A stretch of 6,411 nt of DNA, taken from positions 1 through 6,411 of the forward strand of contig JAISYD010000344.1 of NCBI GenBank assembly GCA_031270145.1. Reading direction: 5' to 3'. Origin of the DNA: Planctomycetota bacterium. GTDB taxonomy: Bacteria > Planctomycetota > SZUA-567. Under the pieces are notes generated by a model. The model saw nothing but the letters and a program-made list of their open reading frames with translations. It ran no database searches and was not told the origin of the DNA. This document shows positions 1-6,261 of the stretch, one piece after another. Position 1 is the first letter of the stretch. Every line of letters starts with the position of its first letter. The position numbers and the translations under genes were made by a program.

Positions 1-539
1 TGCAATGCCTTGACAACCTCCGGCGGATCGGCGAGGGCGTGCGCCGCTGGACCGAGCTTAACGACTATCTCCTCCCTCCCGGACGCGGCATGTCCGGCTT
101 TTGCAACTCCCCCGACGGCGTCCCGCTGGAAGGCAACCTTTATGCCGTGGAACCCGGCTTGAACGCCTTGTGGGACAAGGGCAGGGGGGTAATAAGCGAC
201 CCCCTCGTCTTCCGCTGCCCGGCCGATCCCGGCCTGGAGCCGCCTCCGGCGCCTGGCGAGGATTTCACCTCGGCCAGGCAGCTTTCCTATGGCATGACCG
301 GCAACTTTTATCCCACCGACGCCCCGAACAAGGTGATAGTGGCGGATAAAAGCGACGAAGGCGTCAACGGCGGGCCGGCCAGGGGCTGCAACCACGGCGG
401 CCGCTTCATAAACGTCCTCTTTTTCGACGGCCGGGTCAGGACCTGCGAAGGGCCGCGCCTGCCGCCCGGCGTCGGCTCCGAGTCGGGAAGCATTTACGCG
501 AGGGAAACCGGCGACCAGAACGACACCTACATTGAATGA
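1..539 (+). CDS. Prepilin-like protein with H-X9-DG type C-terminus, 5' end missing
   Basis: This is the C-terminal part of a type II secretion/type IV pilin-like (DUF1559-related) protein. The frame is open to the left edge, the first full codon being at 3, so the GTG at 39 is not the true start. The first visible residues, CLDNLRRIG, match the conserved segment that follows the pilin-type N-terminal helix, so only the cleavage motif and the start of that helix are missing. About 178 residues are visible. Further family marks are FRCPADP (near residue 65), SYGMTGN, VIVADK, and the C-terminal block with His at about 131 followed by NVLFFDG. There are 10 residues between His and Asp-Gly instead of the usual 9. 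Such proteins are thought to be exported and inner-membrane anchored by their N-terminal helix; their function is mostly unknown. A 47-base gap separates it from the next gene, and no terminator is visible. Family assignment is firm, role is not. Confidence 0.85.
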   Translation, partial: QCLDNLRRIGEGVRRWTELNDYLLPPGRGMSGFCNSPDGVPLEGNLYAVEPGLNALWDKGRGVISDPLVFRCPADPGLEPPPAPGEDFTSARQLSYGMTGNFYPTDAPNKVIVADKSDEGVNGGPARGCNHGGRFINVLFFDGRVRTCEGPRLPPGVGSESGSIYARETGDQNDTYIE

Positions 540-586
540 CGCCTCTACGCGGATGCGCCCCGGATCGCTATGGACAGGAATGACGC

Positions 587-886
587 ATGGAATGGTGGAA
601 ACTTTTCGGCGGGACCTTCGTCCTGGTTTTCCTCGCCGAACTGGGCGACAAAACCCAGTTGGCGGCCTTGGCGAAAACGGCGGAAAGCCCGGACGACCCC
701 GCCGCCAAATGGGCGGTGTTCCTGGGGGCTACCCTTGCCCTCGGCGCCTCGACCCTCATCGCCGTCTTCCTTGGCCAGGCGCTGAGGGCGACGATTCCGG
801 ATGAGCGCTATATCAAGCTGGCCTCCGGCGGACTGTTCCTGTTTTTCGGGATCATGATCCTCCGTGATGTTTGGAAATCCCTATGA
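587..886 (+). CDS. Half-size UPF0016/GDT1 (TMEM165-type) cation transporter
   Basis: A 99-residue inner-membrane protein with a single copy of the family signature E-L-G-D-K-T-Q-L at residues 18-25. In GDT1/TMEM165/MneA relatives this motif lies in a membrane helix and supports Mn2+ or Ca2+ export. Three hydrophobic segments can be seen at about residues 6-27, 43-68 and 76-96. Typical family members carry two such repeats in about 200 residues. This protein has one, and no second half follows, so it would have to work as a homodimer or pair with a partner encoded elsewhere. The start is supported by AGGA at 576-579, seven bases before the ATG. It is the first gene of the tightly spaced plus-strand series, 43 bases ahead of the thioredoxin-fold gene. 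The ion is not readable from sequence; manganese is the best guess from the family. No riboswitch-like leader is evident in the short upstream gap. Confidence 0.85.
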   Translation: MEWWKLFGGTFVLVFLAELGDKTQLAALAKTAESPDDPAAKWAVFLGATLALGASTLIAVFLGQALRATIPDERYIKLASGGLFLFFGIMILRDVWKSL

Positions 887-920
887 TTGCCGGCCGCGAG
901 CGGATCGGCATAATCCTCCT

Positions 921-924
921 GGAG
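921..924 (+). promoter_or_regulatory. Ribosome binding site fixing the thioredoxin-fold start
   Basis: GGAG lies five bases before the ATG at 930. This selects 930 over the upstream in-frame ATG at 864, which would overlap the transporter gene and place about 22 polar residues ahead of an otherwise good signal peptide. Confidence 0.7.
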
Positions 925-929
925 AACCC

Positions 930-1820
930 ATGTTTCGCGCCCGCCGCCTGGTTGCCGCCCTTTTCCCGCTGCTTGCCGCCAACGTCGCCCTTGCCGCCGG
1001 GGTGGCTTGGCAGCCGCTTGACTTCGATGCCGCCGGGCGAAAAGCCGAGGCGGAGGGCAAATTAATCTACGTGTTTGTTGAGGGCGACAACTGTCCTCCC
1101 TGCCAGGCGTTCAAGGAAAGCCACTTGGGGGATCCCGCTTTTATCGATTTCGTCAATTCCCTTTACGTGCCCCTGCGCGCCCACGAGGACGATCCGGCGG
1201 TCAAGTCCTTTCTCGAAGCGCTCCGCCTGACCCACGGGGCGGTGCCGAGGTTTTACGTCCTGACCTCCGGCGGCAAGGGCGTTTCCATGAGCGTCGGCAT
1301 GACGGCGGCTCCGCCGATGGGATGCGTCTCCGTCCTGGCCATGGCCCTGGGCCGGGAGCTTCCGGTGAATCGCGCCGCCGCCTCGGCGTTGGCCGGCCGG
1401 CTCCGGGCCCACGCGGCCAACCGGCGGGCGGCTGGCGGTACGGAGGCGGCCAATCCGCTTCGTTTTTTGGGTCTGGCCGCGCTTGAGGCCCAGGCCTGGG
1501 CCCTGGCCGGCCGCTTGGACGAGGCGGAAAAGGCCTTTGGCGCCCAATGGGCCGGGAAGCTCCAGAATCAAGAGGTGCGCGAATGGTATGTCATGTTCTG
1601 GTTGGGGTGGCGGCGGAACCTCCCGGGCGCCCTGGCTGCGGCCCGGATTTTCCGGGCCGCCTCGCCCGAGGATCCGGCCGGCGCCCTCCTGCTGGGCCGG
1701 GCTCTGGCCGCCAACCGCCTCTTTCCCGAGGCGGTACGGGAGGGCGAAACCTATCTCGCCGCCTTTCCCGGCGATCCGGCGATGATGGCGGAAATCGAGA
1801 ATTGGCGCCGGAAGCGCTGA
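930..1820 (+). CDS. Exported thioredoxin-fold protein with C-terminal helical repeats
   Basis: A 296-residue protein beginning with a signal peptide: basic residues at 3-6 (RARR), a hydrophobic stretch at 7-19, and an A-L-A cleavage site near residue 22. It should therefore act in the periplasm. A thioredoxin fold follows at about 25-165, with the redox pair in C-P-P-C at 55-58 after the strand LIYVFVEGD, and a likely cis-proline at 106 (AVPRFYVL). It resembles the Thioredoxin_7/DUF255-like group of thiol-disulfide proteins. Residues 174-290 are alanine-rich amphipathic helices of TPR-like character, for example LEAQAWALAGRLDEAEKAF, which may bind a partner. Whether it reduces, oxidises or isomerises disulfides cannot be told. 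A third cysteine lies at 132. It is 21 bases upstream of lpxB, suggesting co-expression with envelope functions. Fold and export are well supported; the repeat region is an inference from composition. Confidence 0.8.
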   Translation: MFRARRLVAALFPLLAANVALAAGVAWQPLDFDAAGRKAEAEGKLIYVFVEGDNCPPCQAFKESHLGDPAFIDFVNSLYVPLRAHEDDPAVKSFLEALRLTHGAVPRFYVLTSGGKGVSMSVGMTAAPPMGCVSVLAMALGRELPVNRAAASALAGRLRAHAANRRAAGGTEAANPLRFLGLAALEAQAWALAGRLDEAEKAFGAQWAGKLQNQEVREWYVMFWLGWRRNLPGALAAARIFRAASPEDPAGALLLGRALAANRLFPEAVREGETYLAAFPGDPAMMAEIENWRRKR

Positions 1821-1841
1821 ATCATCCGACCCGGAGGTGCA

Positions 1842-3089
1842 ATGCCCGGATTGTTTATCTCCACCGCCGAAGCCTCGGCCGAACTCCACGCCTCGCGCTT
1901 GGTGGCCTTTTTGCGGCAAACCACGCCGGATTTGGAAGTCGACGCCGCCGGCGGCCCGGTCCTGGCCGGGGCCGGGGCCGAAGTCGTCGTGGACATGGGC
2001 GGGCGGGCGGTCATGGGCTTTTGGGAGGCGCTGGGGCAGGTGGCTTTTTACCGCCGGGCCGGCCAAGCCATCCTTTCGCGGCTGGCGGCAAGGCGCCATG
2101 GCGCGCTGGTGTTGGTCGACGCCCCTAGTTTCCATCTGCGGCTGGCCAGGAAAGTACATGCCCGCTGGCCCGAACTGCCCATCATTTACTATATCGCCCC
2201 AAAACTTTGGGCCTGGAAGGAATGGCGGATAAAGAATCTCCGCCGGGACATTTCCCGCACCCTTTGCATTTTCCCCTTTGAGACGGACTTTTTCCGCCAA
2301 CGCGGCGTCGATGCCGTTTATGTCGGCAATCCCACCCGGGATCAGTTGCGCGGCGTCTCCGGCGAGGCCATGGCGGCTCGCCTCGGGCTGGGAAGCGGCT
2401 GGCGGCGCGCCGACCCGGCCCGGGGCCTGCTGTCGGTGTTCCCCGGCAGCCGCGTTTCGGAAATCAGGCATATCTGGCCTTGCCAGGCGGCCGCGCTCGC
2501 GATTCTCCATCGGCGTTTTCCCAATCTCAGGGCGGCGGTGGCGCTGGCGCCCGGCCTGGAGGCCGGGCGGCTTGCCGCTTTCGCCCCCATTCCGGAATGG
2601 GCGGCGGCGGTCGCCGGCGACTCGCACGGGCTCCTGGCCGCCTCGTCCGTCGTCCTGGCCAAAAGCGGCACCACCACCCTGGAGGCGGCGCTGTTGGGCA
2701 AGCCCATGGCGGTCTGCTATGCCGGCCATTGGATCAGCCACCGCATCGCCAGGACCTTCGTCAAACTGCCGCATTTCTCCCTTCCGAATATCCTGGCGGG
2801 GCGGGAAATCGTCAGGGAGTTCCTCCAGGAGAGGGCGGCGCCGGAAAACTTGGCGGCTGAGATCGGCCGCCTGCTGATCGACGAGCCCTACCGCCGCCGC
2901 ATGCGCTCCCGGCTCGGCCAGTTGCGGGAGACGCTTGGAGATATGCCGGCCGCCGAATCGGCGGCCCGCGAGATAGGCGCCTATTTGCCGAAGGGCGGAT
3001 CGGAACGCTCCTTTCCGGTTGCCTCCGGCGACCGGCGGCCGTATCATGGAAGCCGGGAAGGTCGGCATATTTCCGTACCGCCGGATTGA
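1842..3089 (+). CDS. lpxB: Lipid-A-disaccharide synthase LpxB
   Basis: LpxB (glycosyltransferase family GT19) joins UDP-2,3-diacylglucosamine to lipid X (2,3-diacylglucosamine 1-phosphate), giving the tetra-acylated disaccharide 1-phosphate of lipid A. It acts at the inner face of the inner membrane. At 415 residues it is longer than the E. coli enzyme of about 382. Conserved blocks run in order: a region matching the VMG helix (AVMGFWEALG, 56-65), LVDAPSF with Asp93 (counterpart of the catalytic Asp98 in E. coli), YYIAPKLWAW (116-125), FPFE (144-147), VGNP (161-164), PGSR (201-204, Arg204), KSGTTTLE (274-281) and SLPNILAGRE (313-322, Asn316). The N-terminal GEASGD motif is altered to A-E-A-S-A-E (9-14). 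Residues from about 384 form a basic, glycine-rich tail with no family match I recognise. GGAGG at 1833-1837, four bases before the ATG, supports the start. It implies an outer membrane containing lipid A. Confidence 0.95.
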   Translation: MPGLFISTAEASAELHASRLVAFLRQTTPDLEVDAAGGPVLAGAGAEVVVDMGGRAVMGFWEALGQVAFYRRAGQAILSRLAARRHGALVLVDAPSFHLRLARKVHARWPELPIIYYIAPKLWAWKEWRIKNLRRDISRTLCIFPFETDFFRQRGVDAVYVGNPTRDQLRGVSGEAMAARLGLGSGWRRADPARGLLSVFPGSRVSEIRHIWPCQAAALAILHRRFPNLRAAVALAPGLEAGRLAAFAPIPEWAAAVAGDSHGLLAASSVVLAKSGTTTLEAALLGKPMAVCYAGHWISHRIARTFVKLPHFSLPNILAGREIVREFLQERAAPENLAAEIGRLLIDEPYRRRMRSRLGQLRETLGDMPAAESAAREIGAYLPKGGSERSFPVASGDRRPYHGSREGRHISVPPD

Positions 3090-3097
3090 TTGACCAT

Positions 3098-3101
3098 GGA
3101 G
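3098..3101 (+). promoter_or_regulatory. Ribosome binding site fixing the parvulin start
   Basis: GGAG six bases before the ATG at 3108 favours this start over TTG at 3090 and ATG at 3096, neither of which has a comparable motif in front. All three would keep the same signal peptide core. Confidence 0.6.
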
Positions 3102-3107
3102 CGCGGC

Positions 3108-4343
3108 ATGGTTGGCGAGAATTTCCTCAAAATGGCGTCGGTTCTTCTTTTTCCCCTACTTGCCGCCTCCGCCGGCGAGGGCGTCCGGGAAATGCCGTCC
3201 CTGGCCGATCCCATGGCCGCCGAGACGGTTGCCGTCGTCGGTTCCGGCCGGGTGGGCGCCGATCAGGTGTTCGAGCTTTGGACGCCGATTTGGTATGAAA
3301 CCCTGGCCAAGGTGCGCAACGGCAAACTCGACGCCGGACAGGGCGATGCACAGTTGACTCGAGAATGGCGCCGGGCCCTTAACGCCCTGATCAAGGACGA
3401 GCTGTTTTTCCAGGAGGCTGAGCGGGAGCATCATTCCGCCATCAACGGCATGGTGGAAAATTTCATCGCCCAGGGCGATCCTCGTTCCCGCAACCAGATA
3501 ACCGCCTATATTCGTCAGCGGATGAACCAGGAGATGGAGCGCTATTTCCGTCAGCTCAACTCGGAACTGGTGCGGGAGTCCGGCGGCATGGTGAAGCTCC
3601 GTCGGGTTCTGGAGGAGCGGAGGCTGACTTTCATGGAGTGGCAGCACAGGCTGCGGAAAAAAGCCTTCACCCAAACCTATCTCCGGGAAATCCTCCATCC
3701 CCGGGCGCCGGATCCCGGCCCCCGGCGCGTCCAGGAATATTACGCCGGGCATCCGGACGAGTTCCGGCGTTCCGGCCTGGTGCGGTTCCGGCATATTTTT
3801 TTCGCCAACACCAAGCGCGGCGGCACCGAGGCGGCGCGGCGGGCGGCGGTCGAGGCATGGCAGGAGCTGGATGCGGAAGAGATCGATTTTGAGGCGGCGG
3901 CGCGGAAATACTCGGACGATCCGCCCAGTCGGGAGCGCGGCGGCCTGGAAACCGGCGAAGAGGCGGACGATCCCGAGCGCGAGGCCTGGCTGGCCGACAT
4001 CCGCGCCGCCCTGCGCGAGGAGGTCCCGGAAACGCTCGCCCCCATCCTGGAAAGCCCGTTCGGCTGCCATCTGGCCAAGCTTATTTCCATTGGCCAGGAT
4101 CGCAAAATCCCCTTCAACGAGGTAAGCCGCGACATCGAGAGAAAGCTCCAGGCGGAGGTCTGGGAGGAGGCGACGGATCGCTATTTCGAATCCATCCGCC
4201 GGAAAACCGACATCCGCGTCCTGATGGCCGATTTCCCGGCCTGGCTGTCCTGCGCCGCCCAGGCGGGGATGGACGCCGGCCAACCCCGCATCTACCGCAC
4301 CGACAGCCCCGGCATGCGGGCCATCGAGCCGGGGAGCCGCTGA
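3108..4343 (+). CDS. Exported SurA/PrsA-type peptidyl-prolyl isomerase (parvulin)
   Basis: A 411-residue predicted periplasmic folding factor. Residues 8-22 form a signal peptide ending in A-S-A, so it is exported. Residues 41-58 (VAVVGSGRVGADQVFELW) resemble the first strand and helix of SurA-type chaperone domains, and residues 80-200 are highly charged helices typical of the chaperone part. The parvulin catalytic domain spans about 225-330: VRFRHIFF (225-232), FEAAARKYSDD (261-271), RGGLETGE (277-284) and the closing segment SPFGCHLAKLISI (316-328), where Gly and His match the family's GYHI signature. The segment between RGGLETGE and SPFGCH is shorter and more charged than in typical SurA. 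By family it would assist folding of outer-membrane or exported proteins. It starts 18 bases after lpxB and ends 2 bases before tatD, so co-transcription is likely. Whether it is SurA proper or a more distant foldase cannot be settled; no second parvulin domain is present. Confidence 0.85.
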   Translation: MVGENFLKMASVLLFPLLAASAGEGVREMPSLADPMAAETVAVVGSGRVGADQVFELWTPIWYETLAKVRNGKLDAGQGDAQLTREWRRALNALIKDELFFQEAEREHHSAINGMVENFIAQGDPRSRNQITAYIRQRMNQEMERYFRQLNSELVRESGGMVKLRRVLEERRLTFMEWQHRLRKKAFTQTYLREILHPRAPDPGPRRVQEYYAGHPDEFRRSGLVRFRHIFFANTKRGGTEAARRAAVEAWQELDAEEIDFEAAARKYSDDPPSRERGGLETGEEADDPEREAWLADIRAALREEVPETLAPILESPFGCHLAKLISIGQDRKIPFNEVSRDIERKLQAEVWEEATDRYFESIRRKTDIRVLMADFPAWLSCAAQAGMDAGQPRIYRTDSPGMRAIEPGSR

Positions 4344-4345
4344 GG

Positions 4346-5155
4346 ATGCTCCTGATCGACACGCATTGCCACTTGGCGGCGGAGCAGTTCGCCGCCGATC
4401 GCGGGGAAGTCGCCGCCGCCGCCCTGGCGGCCGGAATCGGGATGCTGGCGGCGGCGGTGGACAAGGCCAGCTCCGCCCTGAATCTGCGGCTGGCGGCGGC
4501 GATTCCGGGCGTCCTGGCCTCGATTGGGGTCCACCCGACCGAAACCGCCGATTTGGACGAGGCGGCATGGCGCGGGATCGCCGAGTTGGCCGCCTCGCCC
4601 CTGGCGGCGGCGATTGGCGAAACCGGCCTGGATTACCATTGGAAAAACGTGCCGGTGAAAGTCCAGGAAAAATGGTTTGAGCGGCATATTGAATTGGCGC
4701 TAGCAACCGGCAAGCCGCTGCTGCTGCATGCCCGGAGTAGTGTGTCCGACGCGCTGGCCCGGTTGGAGCCGCATTTCGCCGCCGGCCTGACGGCGGTCTG
4801 GCATTGTTTTTCGGCCGGGAAACGGGAAATCGGGCCGGCCCTGGAATTCGCCGCCGCCCACGGCGTTCGGATGGCCGTGGGCGGCATGGCGACTTTCGAG
4901 GATCAGAAGCCGCTCCGGGCTGCCATCCCCATGATCCCGGATCATCTGCTCCTGCTTGAAACCGACGCCCCCTATCTTTCCCCCAGGCCGAAGGCGTCTG
5001 ATCGCAACGAGCCAATCCGCTTGCTCCGCATCGCCGAGACGGTGGCCGAGCTAAGGGGGCGCTCTTTCCGGGAGATCGCCGAACTCACCGCCCGGAACGC
5101 GGAAAAACTGTTTCCAGGGTTCAGGGAAGGATATTGCCCGCCGCCAGGTAAATAG
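4346..5155 (+). CDS. tatD: TatD-family metal-dependent hydrolase/DNase
   Basis: A 269-residue TIM-barrel amidohydrolase-superfamily protein of the TatD/YcfH/YjjV family, cytosolic, with no signal peptide. Family members are Mg2+- or other metal-dependent nucleases, shown for some to be 3'-5' exonucleases or to process D-aminoacyl products; the substrate here is unknown. All metal ligands are present: His7 and His9 (DTHCHL), Glu92 in GETGLDY, His128 in LLLHAR, His153 in VWHCFSA and Asp207 in LETDAPYL. GVHP at 61-64 is also typical. The usual RGKRNEP loop reads RPKASDRNEP (214-223), slightly longer. The ATG lies 2 bases after the stop of the parvulin gene; a GGGGAG at 4331-4336, inside the end of that gene, may serve as ribosome binding site. 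It is the last gene of the plus-strand series. Its 3' end overlaps the convergent reductase gene by 35 bases and leaves no room for an intergenic terminator. Confidence 0.93.
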   Translation: MLLIDTHCHLAAEQFAADRGEVAAAALAAGIGMLAAAVDKASSALNLRLAAAIPGVLASIGVHPTETADLDEAAWRGIAELAASPLAAAIGETGLDYHWKNVPVKVQEKWFERHIELALATGKPLLLHARSSVSDALARLEPHFAAGLTAVWHCFSAGKREIGPALEFAAAHGVRMAVGGMATFEDQKPLRAAIPMIPDHLLLLETDAPYLSPRPKASDRNEPIRLLRIAETVAELRGRSFREIAELTARNAEKLFPGFREGYCPPPGK

Positions 5156-6041
5156 CGTACCATTCGTCGCGGGTGAGCGTTATGTCGGCGGCCTTCAGGC
5201 AATCCCTCAGGCGGTCCAGGTTCATGGTCCCGGTCACCGGCTGCATCCTGGCCGGATGGCGGAGCAGCCAGGCCATGGTCACGGTGACTTTGGAGACGCC
5301 GTATTTGGCGGCGATTTGCCCTATCTTTTCGTTCAATTCGGGGAATTTCGGGTTATCCAGGAAAATGCCCTCGAAATAGCCGTATTGGAAGGGCGACCAC
5401 GGCTGGATGGTTATGTTGTTGAGGCGGCAGTAATTCAGTATGCCGCCATCGCGGCTGACCGCTTCGGGCCTGGCCGTGTTCATGGTGAGGTCGGAGGAAA
5501 TCATGGTCGCGTTGGTGATGCTGAACTGCAACTGGTTGGCAACGAAGGGCTGGCTGACGTACTTTTGCAACAGTTGGATCAGCATGGGCGGTTGATTGGA
5601 AACGCCGAAATGGCGCACTTTGCCGTCGGCGTGGAGGCGGCCCAGGGCCTCGGCCACCTCCTCCGGCTCGACCAAGGCGTCCGGCCGGTGCAGGAGCAGG
5701 ACATCCAGGTAATCGGTTTTCAGGCGTTTGAGGCTGCCGTCCACTGCCTTGAGGATGTTGTCCCGGGAAAAATCAAAAGCCACCTTCCGCCTGATGCCGC
5801 ACTTCGACTGCAGGATCACCTTTTCCCGGACGGTCGGCGTCATGCCGATCGCCTCGGCGAACATCTCCTCGCAAAGCCCGTCCCCGTAAACATTGGCGTG
5901 ATCGAAAAAATTGGCCCCGGCGTCCATGGCTCCCTTCACGAACTTTTCCGCCTCGGCCTTCGACTTGTCCTTCATCCGCATGCAGCCGACCGCCACCACC
6001 GGCGCCTCCAACTGCGACGAACCTAGTTTCATGCTCCGCAT
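5121..6041 (-). CDS. Aldo/keto reductase (YdhF-like)
   Basis: A 306-residue NAD(P)H-dependent oxidoreductase with the aldo/keto reductase TIM barrel, cytosolic. The full catalytic tetrad is visible: Asp47 and Tyr52 (FFDHANVYG), Lys80 (ILQSKCG) and His118 (LLLHRPD). Cofactor-binding segments follow: GVSNQ (146-150), QPWSPF (213-218) and PVTGTMNLDRLRDCLKA (268-284). The C-terminus EWYAIYLAAGNILP is typical of the YdhF-like branch. The carbonyl or sugar substrate cannot be deduced. I place the start at the ATG whose complement is 6039-6041, since AGAGGAG stands six bases before it and the protein then begins like other family members. A longer in-frame start at 6278 exists but adds about 79 residues unlike the family. 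The gene converges on tatD, overlapping its end by 35 bases, and seems to be its own transcription unit with the promoter candidate at 6172-6199. Confidence 0.92.
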   Translation of the reverse strand: MRSMKLGSSQLEAPVVAVGCMRMKDKSKAEAEKFVKGAMDAGANFFDHANVYGDGLCEEMFAEAIGMTPTVREKVILQSKCGIRRKVAFDFSRDNILKAVDGSLKRLKTDYLDVLLLHRPDALVEPEEVAEALGRLHADGKVRHFGVSNQPPMLIQLLQKYVSQPFVANQLQFSITNATMISSDLTMNTARPEAVSRDGGILNYCRLNNITIQPWSPFQYGYFEGIFLDNPKFPELNEKIGQIAAKYGVSKVTVTMAWLLRHPARMQPVTGTMNLDRLRDCLKAADITLTRDEWYAIYLAAGNILP

Positions 6042-6047
6042 GCCCGG

Positions 6048-6054
6048 CTCCTCT
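6048..6054 (-). promoter_or_regulatory. Ribosome binding site of the aldo/keto reductase
   Basis: On the minus strand this reads AGAGGAG and stands six bases before the ATG at 6041. It decides the start against the longer open frame to 6278 and against the next ATG at 6032, whose spacing would be too long. Confidence 0.75.
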
Positions 6055-6148
6055 TGAAAATTTCCCTGGCGCAATGGAATACCAGCCCCAAAACCATCGA
6101 TCCGCTTGACAAGGGCGCCGACATCGGCCGCCGCCGGCTCTCCGGGGG

Positions 6149-6168
6149 GCTTCCCAACTAGGGGAAGC
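6149..6168. promoter_or_regulatory. Perfect 7-6-7 inverted repeat, candidate operator
   Basis: GCTTCCC (6149-6155) and GGGAAGC (6162-6168) are exact inverted copies around a six-base spacer. The repeat lies just downstream of the minus-strand TATAAT and covers the expected transcription start near 6165, a position where a repressor dimer could block the reductase promoter. It could equally be chance or a weak 5' hairpin. No regulator gene is seen in the window. Confidence 0.35.
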
Positions 6169-6171
6169 ATC

Positions 6172-6199
6172 ATTATACTTCGCCCAGCCCGGCGCGCAA
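6172..6199 (-). promoter_or_regulatory. Candidate sigma-70 promoter for the aldo/keto reductase
   Basis: On the minus strand a perfect TATAAT -10 box occupies 6172-6177. A partial -35 box, TTGCGC (6194-6199, matching the first three bases of TTGACA), stands 16 bases upstream. Transcription would begin near 6165, giving a leader of about 124 bases before the reductase ATG. The -10 box stands out in this GC-rich context; the -35 box is weak. Confidence 0.5.
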
Positions 6200-6202
6200 G
6201 AG

Positions 6203-6261
6203 CCCTGATGCTCCGCCCAGGGTCATTTTTAGGGTACGAGGCGCACAGTACACGACTATTT
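6203..6261. other. Low-GC spacer with short repeats, no gene seen
   Basis: This stretch between the promoter candidate and the right-edge reading frame has an inverted pair CCCTG/CAGGG (6203-6207 and 6218-6222) and a direct pair AGGGT (6219-6223 and 6231-6235) flanking CATTTTT. If the right-edge frame is a transposase, the element's end would fall here, but I could not define a terminal repeat or target duplication because the other end lies outside the window. Confidence 0.25.

Noticed and set aside
10..15. TTGACA near the left edge as a promoter element
   Set aside because: It lies inside the coding frame of the prepilin-like protein, with no -10 box at the proper distance and no gene start after it.
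864..929. Earlier ATG for the thioredoxin-fold protein at 864
   Set aside because: It overlaps the transporter gene, lacks a good ribosome binding site, and puts polar residues before the signal peptide.
1062..3068. A 668-codon minus-strand open frame opposite the thioredoxin-fold and lpxB genes
   Set aside because: It is an antisense shadow caused by GC-rich codon use. Its translation is Arg, Gly and Pro rich with no recognisable domain, and the opposite strand carries well-supported genes.
3156..5015. A 619-codon minus-strand open frame opposite the parvulin and tatD genes
   Set aside because: Same cause: low-complexity Arg/Pro/Gly translation with no motif, while the plus strand encodes two clear families with complete signatures.
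5256..6026. A 256-codon plus-strand open frame opposite the aldo/keto reductase
   Set aside because: The reductase frame has the full catalytic tetrad and a ribosome binding site; the opposite translation shows no family features.
6106..6111. Plus-strand TTGACA as a -35 box
   Set aside because: No TATAAT-like sequence lies 16-18 bases downstream and no plus-strand gene begins there.
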